Part shown: positions 30,185-42,077 of the stretch, in pieces
Position numbering within the stretch: the first letter of the stretch is position 1
Layout: every line of letters starts with the position of its first letter
From: Nemertoderma westbladi
Lineage: Eukaryota > Xenacoelomorpha > Nemertodermatida > Nemertodermatidae
DNA: 64,000 bases
NCBI GenBank assembly: GCA_032718475.1
Contig: JAUCBJ010008086.1
Coordinates: forward strand, 1 to 64,000
Direction of reading: 5' to 3'
The notes under the pieces: model-generated
The model's input: only the letters and a program-made list of their open reading frames with translations
Told to the model about the DNA's origin: nothing
Database searches by the model: none
Translations under genes and position numbers: made by a program

Positions 30185-31629
30185 ATATGCATGTCTCTTG
30201 ACAAACCACATTCGGGCAAGTTTTCCTTTTCATAGTAGGAATATGTTCGTCACCATCCATTTTCATCAAGTCATAATAATAATAGGCAGATGCAAGTGAT
30301 AGTGAAAATCAATCTCAAAGTGAAAGAAACATTACTGTTACTGTAATTACATTAATTTCAACGCAATCAAAATTGATCCCTCTCCAGGGGAAAATCGATG
30401 CAAATAACACCCGATTACTCTCAAAAATTAAACTTCAATCTGTTCTATTGAGATTCGTTTATTGTTTTGGTTGGAATAACGTGCCATTGTAAACTGGTCC
30501 TTTCCCTAAATTGATAATTTAACATTGAGAAAAAATAATTGAAATAAAAACAAAATAAAAACAGAAATGGGATTTGTGCCCCCTCCCCCGCTCAACCCCT
30601 GCATAGTGTGATGTACCTGCCTGTTGCAAAACTAATATCATAGCAGAATTTAGAGTGAGTTAACTATTAACTGTAGGTCACCTCAATGAACGCATGAGAT
30701 ACTTTAGAATTCATATTTATATTAAACAATATTCCCCCAAGTCACGATAGGATGTTGACTAACAGTCGAAGGTTATAGCTATGCGACGTGTGTTACATTT
30801 AATCTCTCAAACTCTGGTAAGGTAGGCCTAGGGAAAACTACATTATAGTTATACTGTAAATTAAATTCTTATTAAATTGTCTTATTTGGTCTGTAGCTAT
30901 AGTAACGTGGTCTGTAAATGTCACCTGGATGTGCACAATATGACGGGTAGTATCACCATGCTACTGAGCTGTAGTGATAATTTAAAAAAATTACAAATAT
31001 AGAAGCAAATAGTTGAGTAAAGGTACACGAATTCTCCACTTAAACTCAATATTTTGATACTTGTGAAAATTACTCTGGTCCAAATAATGGGCCTGTGTCT
31101 GCGACATTGGACGCTATTTGATTTTATATTGCCCTTGATGTGTTCCCAAGATGTCATATAAGTTATGTGATGGGTTTTTTGATTTTTAAAACTGTTTGTT
31201 GATTTTCTCAGAAAAAGGAAATGTGAGACAAAGAAATTGATAATTTAAATTTCATAAATCTGTTGCTAAGGCGGTTACTAGGGCCGGGTTGTCGGACTGC
31301 AAGGGAATTTCGGAAATTTTCTTCTTTACCAAAGTGTTTATAACAGTTTCAGGACAACATTGATGCATTTTTATTAACCTTAGATTTATACACTGGTAAT
31401 GAGACGAGATTCACTAGCATTCACCATGAACTTGTATCCTAAAATTAAAAAAAAACATTTTTGAGCAAAAAACTTTGAAGCCCAAAAAAAGGCATTAAAT
31501 TAAAAATGCAGAGGTGGCATCCGGCCTAGCCGGATTCGCCATGTCTTGAAGTACAAAAATCAGGTGGATGCCAACCATTAACAAAAAATGCCATCTAAAC
31601 TTAATTTTCGGGAGTTGGCAGGTAGACTA
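30185..31629 (-). repeat. Right arm of the giant inverted repeat
   Basis: Reverse complement of 26241-27625 with a few extra segments (for example about 30325-30360 and 30525-30570). The poly-G/C tract of the left arm is shortened to CCCCCTCCCCC here, showing independent drift of the two arms. Confidence 0.85.
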
Positions 31630-34600
31630 AAAGGAAATTATGTCTATGTCGTCTCTAAAGTGTCAAAATATAATTTATTTAAAACCTCTAAGAAACAATA
31701 AAAATGCCCCCTAAAAAGACTGCAGTAATAAATATTTGTTACTGCAGTAACAATTAATTTTTACTGCAGTGACAAATATTTATTACTGCAGTAATAAAAA
31801 AATTATCATTCTTAGATTGTTATTTTTTCGCTCGAATATACCCCCAAATCGTGAGCCCTAGGGAAAAGTTACCTATAAGATTGCATTGATTTTACTTTTT
31901 TTCTCGGCGCAAAAGTAAAATAAGATATTTTTAAATTTTATTACATATTACATACATTATTACATTATAAAGATTTGCACGTAATTTGAGCAAAATCCAT
32001 GCACACACTCAAAAGTTATTCCAAATTTAGTGTCTGCGCGACGTACTCCAAAACGGAACTCAATATCCAATATTGGTTTATGTTGTTAAGCGGCTCTCTA
32101 GTTACGTAATAAATATTCTAGAACACTAAATTATTTAACATTGAGTAAGGCAACAGCATCAGGTGTTGAAGAGTACAGTAATTTTAATCGCAGTAACTAT
32201 GGAAGCAATATAGTATAATAGTATAGTTCAATTTATTTAGTAACACTATATTATAACTATTATGTAACACTATAATATTATCGCTTATAACACTATAATA
32301 TATTATACAATATTATACATGAAATTGGCTTCCGTTCGTAAATAGGATTTAGAAATGGATAGTTATAAAACCCGAAAGTATGTGCTAGGACGCACAGTGC
32401 GTCTATGACGCACATTTTTGTCCTAGAATATTTTTTCATAAAAAACTTGATTTTACTAAATCATAGGGAATGTTATAAATAATATGTTCTGGAACATTTT
32501 CAAAAATAGTAGCAAACAATAGCTTATAAAACAATCCACAAAATCTCACTTTCCAGTAGGATAGGTATTATTAGAAGGCACACTTAACATTTTTTAATTA
32601 TTAAAATCCGATAATTTCGCTCCATTATCGACCTTAAAAGTAATTGAATATCACATACTGTCTGCTGGTTGTTTGTTCGGTGGTGTTGACCGGTGGCTTG
32701 GATGTATCAATTCTGCATCAGTTCCGATCAGTGTACTGGTCAGCTGCTGTATTACAAGGATGGGACAGCCTGAAGGGGAGGGGTAAAGTCAAGGGAACCG
32801 GTCCTGTCAGCCGGTACCCTAACCCAACACTGCATACACATTATGGCGCCGGTACCTTCGCGTTACAGGTGTATATTGTACGGTACATACAGTGATTGCC
32901 AGACAAGTGGCGCAGGGCGGTGCGTGTATATTTGGATTATAATTATATTCCGAGGTTGCAGTCCTGCAGTCGCAATGCTGTAACTGCAGTAGGCCTACAC
33001 TCTGACTGTACTGTCCTAATTTGAACGCCATCTTGTGGTGTTTTGACATCATTGGATTACCCCTAATAACCAATCAACAGAGACAGTATTTGGTATTAAA
33101 TTACTTTTAGAGTCGAAAATGGTATAACGGTATAATAGCGAAGTATTAGTGTAAGACTACTAGTAAAGGAGTGTACGAAAACATAGAATCATAAAATCGT
33201 GCTTAAGTGTGAAAGATCTAATAATTGTGTGGTAACGTGATAGTAAAATTCAATTTACACGCCTCGCGTTTTGCCGCCTTCACTGCACGCCTCCTTAACC
33301 CTACAAGCGAATACGAACCGGGCAGGTCGTATTCAGAAAAAGAAATGGGCCTCATAGTGATTAAAATCTATCACTTGCCAGGATGACGAAGTGTATTTTT
33401 AAGATACAAATTCCAGGGTCCCTGAAATATTGTATCGGGGGGGGGGGGGGGGGGGGGGGGGGGGTTGCGTGAACAACCCTGAGGCACTTCATCATCCAGA
33501 AAACCAAATATCACCCCAAGCCCAAACAGATATTAGCCAAAATGGGAAATCAATCAGCACCCTCGATTGTAAGCCAAACCCAAAGGTCAATTTACAACCA
33601 CGGTGCCTGACCAAAGGAACCAAATTGGACATTAGATGACCATGCAATGTGTACTAAATGTTAAAGCTATTGTATTCATGTATATATTTTGGTTTGGTGC
33701 AATTAACAACCTACTATAGGCAACAGCATATTAACCATAAGCCGTTGCCAATAGATAGTGAGAGAGGGATTAATCAGGAAAGACAGCGATTAATCAACAA
33801 GGCAACAGCCAATAGTAGACAGTGCCGGATTAAGCCTCTAGTGGCCCTAAGGCACATATTACTAATTTCCAAAAATGGCCCGAAAATTGATATTTTTCCG
33901 CAAACCCTTTCAAAATAAAAAGCTGCTAAAAACACTGAAATTGTGAAAATGTTGCGAAGAAAATATAAAGTATTTTCGTTGGATGACTGACTGCAAATAA
34001 CTACTAAGTGCTTTAATAATAAGTTATGTACTTTGCAAAAATAGTTTTCATCAAGAATTGTAACATTAGGCCTACTAAACGGAATATTATGCCTATAAAA
34101 CCTTTGCTATAAAAAGTGTAATGGTTTTGGTAGAATTTTTTATAAAGCTACTATTCTGAAACTTTAACACAATGATCTGTGATCTTTTATATACTACAGT
34201 ATGAAAACTGAGTATAGGTAGATTCATAAACCGTTTGTTCGAAAAATATGGCACTTTTTGAGCAGGTCGGTTTTTTCAAAATTAGGTGCAAAAAATATTG
34301 TTACAAAATCGGCTCTAGAAGATCTAAATGGCAATGTTTTACAAAACCAACGATAGTAGTCCTAAATCTGCTGAACATTTTGGTATATGTTTGATGGCAA
34401 TTGAGTAAAAAATAAAATAGTAGTAGGGAATTTAGTGATGAAAATAGTCAAAATCGACAAACTGATAAAAAGGTTGTTTTATACAGAGAGGCATAAATAT
34501 CAGCAATATAATTATGTTGTTGAAAAGAGCAGTTTTGAGGTCAAAAAATAATTCAATGTTGAATACCGATATCACCTTATGAAAGCCCTTCTATCAAAAT

Positions 34601-35603
34601 ACAAAAAAATTGTGCAAATTTTGAAAATTTCATTTCTGTGGTGGTTATTGGTGTGCGTGGATATTGTTGAATTGTGAGAAAAGTTCATTGATTCGAATCT
34701 CAGTTATTTCGTAATTAAAAAAATTGCGAAATATTGGGCTATTTGGAAGTGTGAAATTTCTTCAGACAAATAAATAAAATTGATTTATTTCTTTCATTTC
34801 TTATTTAACATGCACCTGCAACTCTGTTTGAAGTATTTACAAAAGAAACTGATATAATTGGATGACTTATTATCAACTCGTGGAGTCATTGATTTATTCT
34901 GATATAAATAACATTCGTATATGATATTCTATTGGTACTAAGAATATAGTCTGGGCAGGTTGCAAAAACGCAGCATTACTACTAGGCCTACTCTACTATA
35001 ATAATTCCATCAACTACATTACAACATTAAAAATAAGCTTCTAATGAAAGCCAGTTATAATTAATTTATATATAAACTGAACCACAAGTAGGGAAATAAA
35101 CAAGTGTAGAGTGGGAATAATCGTCGATTTTGTTTACCATTGAGAGGCTGGATATAGCGAAACAAAACAAACAAGGTGGTGGATTTTTGAATAAGTGAGA
35201 CGTTTTTCTGCTTTAAATTGAAAATAGTTGTAATCAAATAACTCGGTACCCTGTAGTTATTTTGTTTGTTTTTTTAAATAAAAACCAAAATGGAGATACA
35301 AAAAATTAGTTTGTTCAGTTTATTGATAGAAATAATGACAATATTTATATATTTCTGTCAGTCGTTTTGATGATGTCAACCACCTACTACTACCTGTCTA
35401 CTAAGAAATATTTCGACTGAATAATTCCATCTCTTTAACAGTAAAGCATGGTCAGCTATCACCCAGCTGACCGGATATCTGGAAGTCAGGCCAGTAGAGT
35501 CCCACCATGGCCTACTAAAAGATACGGACGGCCTAATATGTTGCCACAGACAGACTACAAAATGTAGGCCAGTTTTCTCAATAGTCTATGACATGGTTTT
35601 GTT
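31630..35603. other. About 4 kb AT-rich stretch without a recognised gene
   Basis: Contains a 74-bp near-perfect palindrome (31719-31792, separate entry), a 28-G tract at 33437-33464, and a GACGCACAGTGCGTC palindrome near 32390. Short open frames at 32644-32895 and 33430-33918 have no family resemblance and the second starts inside the poly-G; I do not call them genes. Confidence 0.45.
31719..31792. repeat. 74-bp palindrome built from TTACTGCAGTAA units
   Basis: The two 37-base halves are reverse complements with two mismatches. The string ACTGCAGT occurs four times, itself a palindrome, so the sequence can fold as one long hairpin or as several small ones. Confidence 0.9.
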
Positions 35604-38051
35604 TATCTATATATATAAATATCATGTGTCTGTCTGTCTGTCTGTCTGTCTGTCTGCTTGTCTGTCCAAGCTATACGTTTCTACACACAAGCACCAATCG
35701 GAGCTCGCGATACATCGAACGAAAGCTCTCGTCACGAGCACGTGCACTGTCGCTATCTCGAGTCTTATTTTACGCGTTTGTTTGCGTGAATGCAGATTTC
35801 GTGAATTTGGTACCGGTAGCGCAGTTAGGCCTAGCAGTTCATTCTGTCAATCGACACGTTGGGTATCGACTATTATGCTACTTTTTGATACCAGACTTAA
35901 TCTGTTCTAAATGATACTTTGCAGATCTGTTCCCGACCATAGACTGTGTGTTTGGGAGGACACTGATCAATCTGCAGTTCTCCAGTCTGCCGCTAGGGGG
36001 CGAAATATCCGAAACTGAAAACATCTCCCATTTCGTTATTATTAAAGCCTTTTAGCTGATACATGGCAGAGGTCTTCTACACCATAGGCTGTGTGTTTGG
36101 GGAGGATGCTGACCAATCTGCAATTCCCCAGTCTGCCGCTAGGGGGAGAAATATCTGAAAGTGAAAACCTTATCCCATTTCTTTGTTTATAATGCTTTTT
36201 TGCTGATACTTGGCAGAGGTCTACTACACAATACAGCGTGTTTGGGGAGGAGCTAGAATCAGTCTGCATTTCTCCAGTCTACCGCTAGGGGGCCAAATGT
36301 CTGAAAGTGAAAACCTTATCCCATTTCGTTATTAATAATGCTTTTAGGCTGACACTTGGCAGATGTGTATTACACCATATGGTGTGTGTCCGTGGAGGAC
36401 GCCCAACTACCTGCAGTTCTCCATTCGGCCGCTAGGGGGCGAAATATCTGAAAGTGAAATCCTTATCCTATTTCGTTGTTTATAATGCTTTTAGGCTGAT
36501 ACTTGGCAGAGGTCTACTACACCATAGACTGCGTGTTTGTGGAGAACTCTGACCAATCTGCAATTCCTCTGTCTGCCACTAGGGGGCCAAATGTCTGAAA
36601 GTGAAAACCTTATCCCATTTCGTTATTAATAATGCTTTTAGGCTGACACTGGGCAGATGTGTATTACACCATATGGTGTGTGTCTGTGGAGGACGCCCAA
36701 CTACCTGCAGTTCTCCATTCGGCCACTAAGGGGCGAAATATCTGAAAGTGAAAACCTTATCCCATTTCGTTGTTTATAATTCTTATAGGCTGGTACTTGG
36801 CAGAGGTCTACTACACCATAGGCTGCGTGTTTGTGGAGAACTCTGACCAATCTGCAATTCCTCTGTCTGCCACTAGGGGGCCAAATGTCTGAAAGTGAAA
36901 ACCTTATACCATTTCGTTATTAATAATGCTTTTAGGCTGACACTTGGCAGATGTGTATTACACCATAGGCTGTGTGTCTGAAGAGGACGCCGAACAACCT
37001 GCAGTTCTCTATTCGGCCGCTAGGGGGCGAAATGTCTGAACGTGAAAACCTTATCCCATTTTGATGTTTATAATGTTTTTAGGCTGATACTTGTCAGAGG
37101 TCTACTACATCAAAGACTGCGTGTTTGTGGAGAACTAAGACCAATCTGCAATAGCTCTGTCTGCCGCTAGGGGGCGCAATGTCTGAAAGTGAAAACCTTT
37201 ATGCATTTCATTGTTTATAATGCTTTTTTGCTGATACTTGGCAGAGGTCTACTACACCATAGACTGTGTGTTTGGGGAGAAGCTAGAACCAGTCTGCATT
37301 TATCCAGTCTACCGCTTGGGGGCCAAATGTCTGAAAGTGAAAACCTTATCCCAATTCGTTATTAATATGATTTCAGGCTGACACTTGCCAGATGTGTAGT
37401 ACACCATAGGGTGTGTGTCTAGGTAAGACGCCGAACAAACTGCAGTTCTCCATTCGGCCGCTAAGGGGCGAAATGTCTGAAAGTGAAAACCTTATCCCGT
37501 TTCGTTGTTTCTAATGCTTTTAGGCTGATACTTGTCAGAGGTCTACTACACCATAGACTGCGTGTTTGTGGAAAACTCTGACCAATCTGCAATTTCTCAG
37601 TCTGCCGCTAGAGGGTGAAATGTCTCAAGTGAAATTCTTCTCCCATTTCGTTGTTTCTAATGCTTTTTTGCTTATACTTGGGAAAGGCATGATGACCATA
37701 GGCTGTTTGTATGGGGAGGACGCTAACCAGTCTGCGGATTTCCAGTCTACTGCTAGGGTGCGAAAAATCTGAATCTGAAAAGTAAAAACATTCTCACATT
37801 TATTTATTAAAAATGCTTTTACGCTGATAATTGTCAGAGGTCTACTGTACTACATCATAAGGCTGCATCAATGCGAAGGACGTTGACCAGTGTAGGTATC
37901 TGAAAAGTAAAACAGCATCAGTCCTTTTGTTTGAGAGAACACTCTCAATCATATGAAGTTTTGTTAAGTTAATTAATTAATTAATGTTTGGAATGGTGAA
38001 TAGGCTTGTGAACTAGAAAGCCGTGGCCCGAAGGGCCACTGGCTTTCTAGT
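35604..38051 (+). mobile_element. HINE/Helentron-like (pearl-type) non-autonomous element 1
   Basis: Begins TATCTATATATATAAATATC, followed by a GTCT/TGTC microsatellite (35627-35668), a unique leader, an array of ~146-bp tandem repeats (35.9-37.8 kb), and a 3' end with a 40-bp hairpin at 38012-38051 (ACTAGAAAGCC, GTGGCCC, GAA loop, GGGCCAC, GGCTTTCTAGT). This order (microsatellite, tandem repeats, terminal hairpin, CTAG end) matches non-autonomous Helentron-associated elements such as the mollusc 'pearls' and DINE-1. No Rep/helicase protein is present. Confidence 0.75.
35900..37800 (+). repeat. About 13 tandem units of ~146.5 bp
   Basis: The marker CGCTAGGGGG recurs at 35991, 36137, 36283, 36430, 36577, 36724, 36871, 37019, 37165, 37313, 37459, 37606 and 37751, so the period is 145-148. 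Neighbouring units alternate between GGCAGAGGTCTACTACACC and GGCAGATGTGTATTACACC forms in parts of the array, giving a higher-order dimer of about 294 bp. Confidence 0.9.
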
Positions 38052-40274
38052 ATCTAATATATATAAATATCGATTGTCTGTCAGTCAGTCAGTCTGTCTG
38101 TGTGTTTGTCATCGGCTATACAATCGAACCCATCTCGATGAAATCTCGCTTGCTATAGCTCGTTAGAAAGGTCTCGCCCTAACTCGTTGCAACGTAATAC
38201 TCAGAGCCGTCTGAAGTTCGCCCGTCTGCCGCTAGAGGGCGATTTTCGTGATTTTCGGGCGAAATTTATCGAATTATTTCGGTTCTTCTATCGGTAATTA
38301 ATTATTTAGAGGGCTAACATTTATCCCATCTGGTATAAAATTAACATGAGTAGATTCGCCGTGTCCCATTCTCACAAAGTTTTTATTTTATTCGAGTGTT
38401 TAATATAAATATCTATGATTATTTATTGATTAAAAACCAAATAGTGTATAAATATGTCATATTCGCCAAGCAGGATCGAATTGGCTTATAGTTATTGAAT
38501 AGGGAAGGATTGTTTTCTGTATCATAGCAACGTTAAGGTAATTATTGAACTCGCAGCTAGCTGGCTGGGCACAGATAAGGAGCAAGCCAGGCTGGAGTGT
38601 TGATTGGGGTGGGTTTGGGTTGTCTGTTGCGAATTACTCAGAGTAATTCTGCTTTCTCAATCATTGGCTGCATGGAAGGAGAGGTTTATAACATTTTTGT
38701 TTTACTGTTATGAATATTAAAAGTAAAATAATTATTTCTGTAGGCCTATACTTACTGTATTATTATTTTATCTAATATTATACATCTAATCTCGCTGAAA
38801 TCTCGCTTACTATAGCTCGTTAGATAGGTCTCGCCCTAACTCGTTGCAACGTAATACTCAGAGCCGTCTGAAGTTCCACCGTCTGCCGCTAGAGGGCGAA
38901 TTATCCGATAGTGAAAACCTGATCTTATAGGGTTGTTTTTAATGCTTTTGAGCTGAAACTTGGTAGCTATATACTGCAGCATAGGCTGTATATTTCCGGA
39001 GTCACTGGGTTGTCTACAGTTCCCCAGTCTACCGTTAGAGGGCTAAATGTCTGAGAGTTAACATCTTCTCCAACTTTATTATTTACAATCCGTTTTGACT
39101 GAAACTTGGTAGGCATCTACTACAGCATAGGCTGAATCTTTACTGAGTCGCAGAGTCGTTTACAATTTCCCAGTCTACCGCTAGAGGGCGAAATGTCTGC
39201 AAGTTAACATCTTCTCCAACTTTGTTATTTATAATCCATTTAGACTGAACTTGGTAGGCATCTACTACAGCATAGGCTATATCTTTACTGAGTCGCGCAG
39301 AGTTGTCTACAGTACCCGCGTCTGCCGCTAGAGGGCGAAATGTATGAAAGTTAACATCTTCTCCAACTTTGTTATTTACAAACCTTTTAGACTGAAACTT
39401 GGTAGGCATCTACTATAGCATAGGCTATATCTTTGCTGAGTAGTAGAGTCGTCTACAGTTCCACAGTCAGCCGCAAGAGGGCGAATTGTCTGATAGTGAA
39501 AACCTCATCCCATTTGGTTCTTTTTAATCCTTTTGAGCTGAAACTTGGCAGGTATCTACTACATCCTAGGCTCTATCTTTACGGAGTTGCAGAGTCCTAT
39601 ACACTTCCCCAGTCTACCGCTAGAGGGTGAAATGTCTGAAAGTTACCATCTTCTCCAACTTTGTTATTTACCAACGGTTTAGACTGAAACTTGGTAGGCA
39701 TCTACTACAGCATAGGCTCTACCTTTACGGAGTCGCAGAGTTGTATACAGTTCCCCTATCTGCCGCTAGAGGGCGAATTGTCTGATAGTGAACACCTCAT
39801 CCCAATTGGTTCTCTTTAATCCCTTTGAGCTGAAACTTGGCAGGAATCTACTACAGCATATTCTGTATCTTTACGGAGTCCCAGAGTCGTCTACAGTTCT
39901 TCAGTCTACCACTAGAAGTCTGAATGTGAACATCTACACCAATTTTGTTATTTACAATCTGTTTAAGCTGAAACTTGAAAGGCAGGCATTTTACTTCACC
40001 ATAAACCCCATCTTTACCAAACTGCAGCGCCGTCTGCATTTCACCAGTCCGCAGGTAGAGTAGAGGGTGGATCTGAAAGTGATCATTTTCTGGAAATTTT
40101 GTTATTTACAATCTGACTAAAGTTGAAACTTGACAGTTATCTCTTATGGGGGTGGTGTTTTATTTAATGATGGTGTCTGTTCCGTATGCAGTTCTCCAAT
40201 CTCCCACACATATTCATATATCATCTGCACGTGCACTAGAAAGCTGTGGCCCGAAGGGCCACAGGCTTTCTAGT
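38051..40274 (+). mobile_element. HINE/Helentron-like element 2, directly abutting element 1
   Basis: Starts TATCTAATATATATAAATAT immediately at the end of element 1, has a GTCTGTCAGTCAGTCAGTC microsatellite, a leader present twice (38131-38243 and 38785-38900) around a unique ~540-bp segment, ~146-bp tandem units, and the same 3' hairpin (40235-40274: AAAGCTGTGGCCC, GAA, GGGCCACAGGCTTT, CTAGT). The tandem units are a different subfamily from those in element 1 (CGCTAGAGGG core). Confidence 0.75.
38860..40065 (+). repeat. About 9 tandem units of ~146 bp
   Basis: Marker CGCTAGAGGG (or one-base variants) at 38887, 39033, 39179, 39326, 39472, 39618, 39764, 39910 and 40050. Most units contain CTGAAACTTGGTAGGCATCT or a variant of it. 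A single marker also lies at 38230 in the duplicated leader. Confidence 0.9.
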
Positions 40275-40736
40275 TTTACTATATAAAAACAATGTTGTAG
40301 ACTGTTTTAGGATATGCTAAATCGATTGATGATAGTTTTGAAAACATACAGATAACTTTTCAGTAATTAAACAAGATTTTAAATATCCCGGATAGCTGTT
40401 GGATTTTTGCAGCGTACAGAAGTTTGCACCAACACCCAGGGAAGCACCCAGGGATTGTATGTTCCCATATGGGAACATTGGCCGTTAAACAGACAAAGTA
40501 AATATTTATAACATTTTAAATAAACAGCATAGTTATAAGCAATAAAAACCATTACATCATTATTAGATTGTATTAAATCATCATTAGATTGTGTATATGA
40601 CAAGTACAGACATATGTATTGTATGAAATATGTAAAATACCAGAGGATATAATATAAACTGTACTGTACTCTGTATAATTGAAAAATAACACAAAAACAA
40701 TATACTTGTATATATTAGAAAATAGTAATAGTTTGC
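40275..40736. other. Non-coding spacer with a 20-bp perfect palindrome
   Basis: ATGTTCCCATATGGGAACAT at 40459-40478. No piggyBac terminal inverted repeat could be assigned here with confidence, though a TTAA lies at 40485-40488. Confidence 0.4.
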
Positions 40737-42054
40737 TTAGAGATCTTTATACTTGAGGTCATGATAGAGTTCAAAACAAACAGCACTGCGATCATGGTGT
40801 AGACGAACTTCACATTTCTCACATTTTTTCCTGCAATTCTTCCTGCAGTAGACACATCGACCTTGAGTGTTGGGGATTGCATTATGGCCAACACCATCAT
40901 ATCGCACATCATTCGGAAGATCATAGTGATGGCCGCCACTAGTTGATATTCGTTTGCTGGCATCATATCTCATAAGTGTTACAGTTACTGAAGATAGGAA
41001 GGACAGATGACTATCAGCATCCTTACCACCATGGATAGTAGTGTGAATGCGCCATGCTACTACCAATGACACATTCAGTGCATTTATGAAAAGGGGCCAC
41101 CACCACTTCTTGCCAGTGATCGTTGGGAGATAGGATCCAAGAAGACGATCCATCAGATCAACTCCACCCATGCCCTGATTATACATGCTAACAGCATGTG
41201 GTTGTGGAACGTTGATAACCCCTCCTTTCACAAGACGCTTTGCAGAATGCAATGGTGTCACTGCATGACAGGTAGATAACATTTGTACAGTGGAATTGTC
41301 ATTCCACTTCACTAATGCCAGTGAACCATTGCTAGCCACTTCATATTTGCCACGCTCTAACTTCTTGAATTGTGATGTAGCTGTTAGTACATTCTTTCCC
41401 CCACAGGTTCGATTTTCACGTACAGTTCCAGTAGCATGCCACCCTTTATCAGCCAAATCCATCATCAGGTCATAGCCAGTGAAAAGGTTGTCAAAAAACA
41501 CCTCATGCTTGCTTGGCAGGATTGCTAACTGATCCAACCACAGATAGCATTGTGTTAGTGACATGCTCACCAAGAGGCCCATTACGTTTACTGTCCTTAC
41601 CAGTGTATATCTCCATATGCAATGGATAACCATTGGATGCTGCCAGCGTCCAAATCTTATACCCAAAACGTATTGGTTTTCCACGGATGTATTGTCTAGT
41701 ACTGTCGCGTCCACGGTAAGGAACCATGGATTCATCTATGCTCAACTGCTCCCAACAGATGCCAAACTTTATCAAATTCTTATTTATACGCTTGTATATG
41801 GGATTTACTTTGGCAGCTTTGTCACCTTCAACCAGCTGGTTATTATCTGCCAAATGCAAATGTTTCTTTATTGCACTGAAACGATTCTGCGTCATGGTTT
41901 GGGTCACAAATTCAACATGAAAATCTGGAGAATTCGACCAATAATCACTCTGATGGCACCCAATGATACCCAGAAAAAAGCAAAATTCCAATAAACTGAC
42001 GTAATTCTCTGTTAGAAATTGTATATTCCGGTGAATTCTTTTCATGATGTGCAT
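40737..42054 (-). pseudogene. piggyBac-family transposase, 5'-truncated, one frameshift
   Basis: Read on the minus strand. The upstream frame (42054-41503) carries the RNase-H-like core start: DYWSNSPDF, MTQNRFSAIKKHLHLADN, and the first catalytic Asp in LSIDESMVPYRGRDS. The frame shifts between about 41570 and 41530; the next frame (to 40737) carries the second catalytic Asp (HEVFFDNLFTGYDL), the third (YNQGMGGVDLMDRLLGSY) and a C-terminal Cys-rich zinc domain (RCVYCRKNCRKKCEKC). The usual acidic N-terminal ~100 residues are missing; upstream lies an unrelated repeat and a LINE. Cuts and pastes DNA at TTAA sites in its intact form. Could be a recently dead copy; host domestication is unlikely with the frameshift. 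Confidence 0.88.
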
Positions 42055-42077
42055 TATGTTACATATATTATTATATT

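Larger units (their letters stand above)
26241..31629. mobile_element. Giant inverted-repeat (fold-back type) element with a LINE in its loop
   Basis: Bases 26241-27625 and 30185-31629 are reverse complements over nearly their whole length, with small indels. The outer tips read TAGTCTACCTGCCAACTCCC on the left and GGGAGTTGGCAGGTAGACTA on the right, compatible with a TA target duplication. No transposase is recognisable in the arms. The loop contains a partial non-LTR retrotransposon. Alternatives: a non-autonomous DNA transposon with very long terminal inverted repeats, or a genomic inverted duplication. Confidence 0.8.

Noticed and set aside
35588-35914. Two overlapping Cys/Val/Leu-rich frames starting in the HINE microsatellite
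   Set aside because: The N-terminal part is a translation of the GTCT repeat; the remainder lacks any family signal.
37566-40063. Short frames inside the 146-bp arrays
   Set aside because: Repeated chance frames from tandem DNA with no start context or conservation.
35900-40065. A CRISPR array interpretation of the tandem repeats
   Set aside because: Units are contiguous, 146 bp and diverged with no short identical repeat plus unique spacer, and the sequence is eukaryotic.
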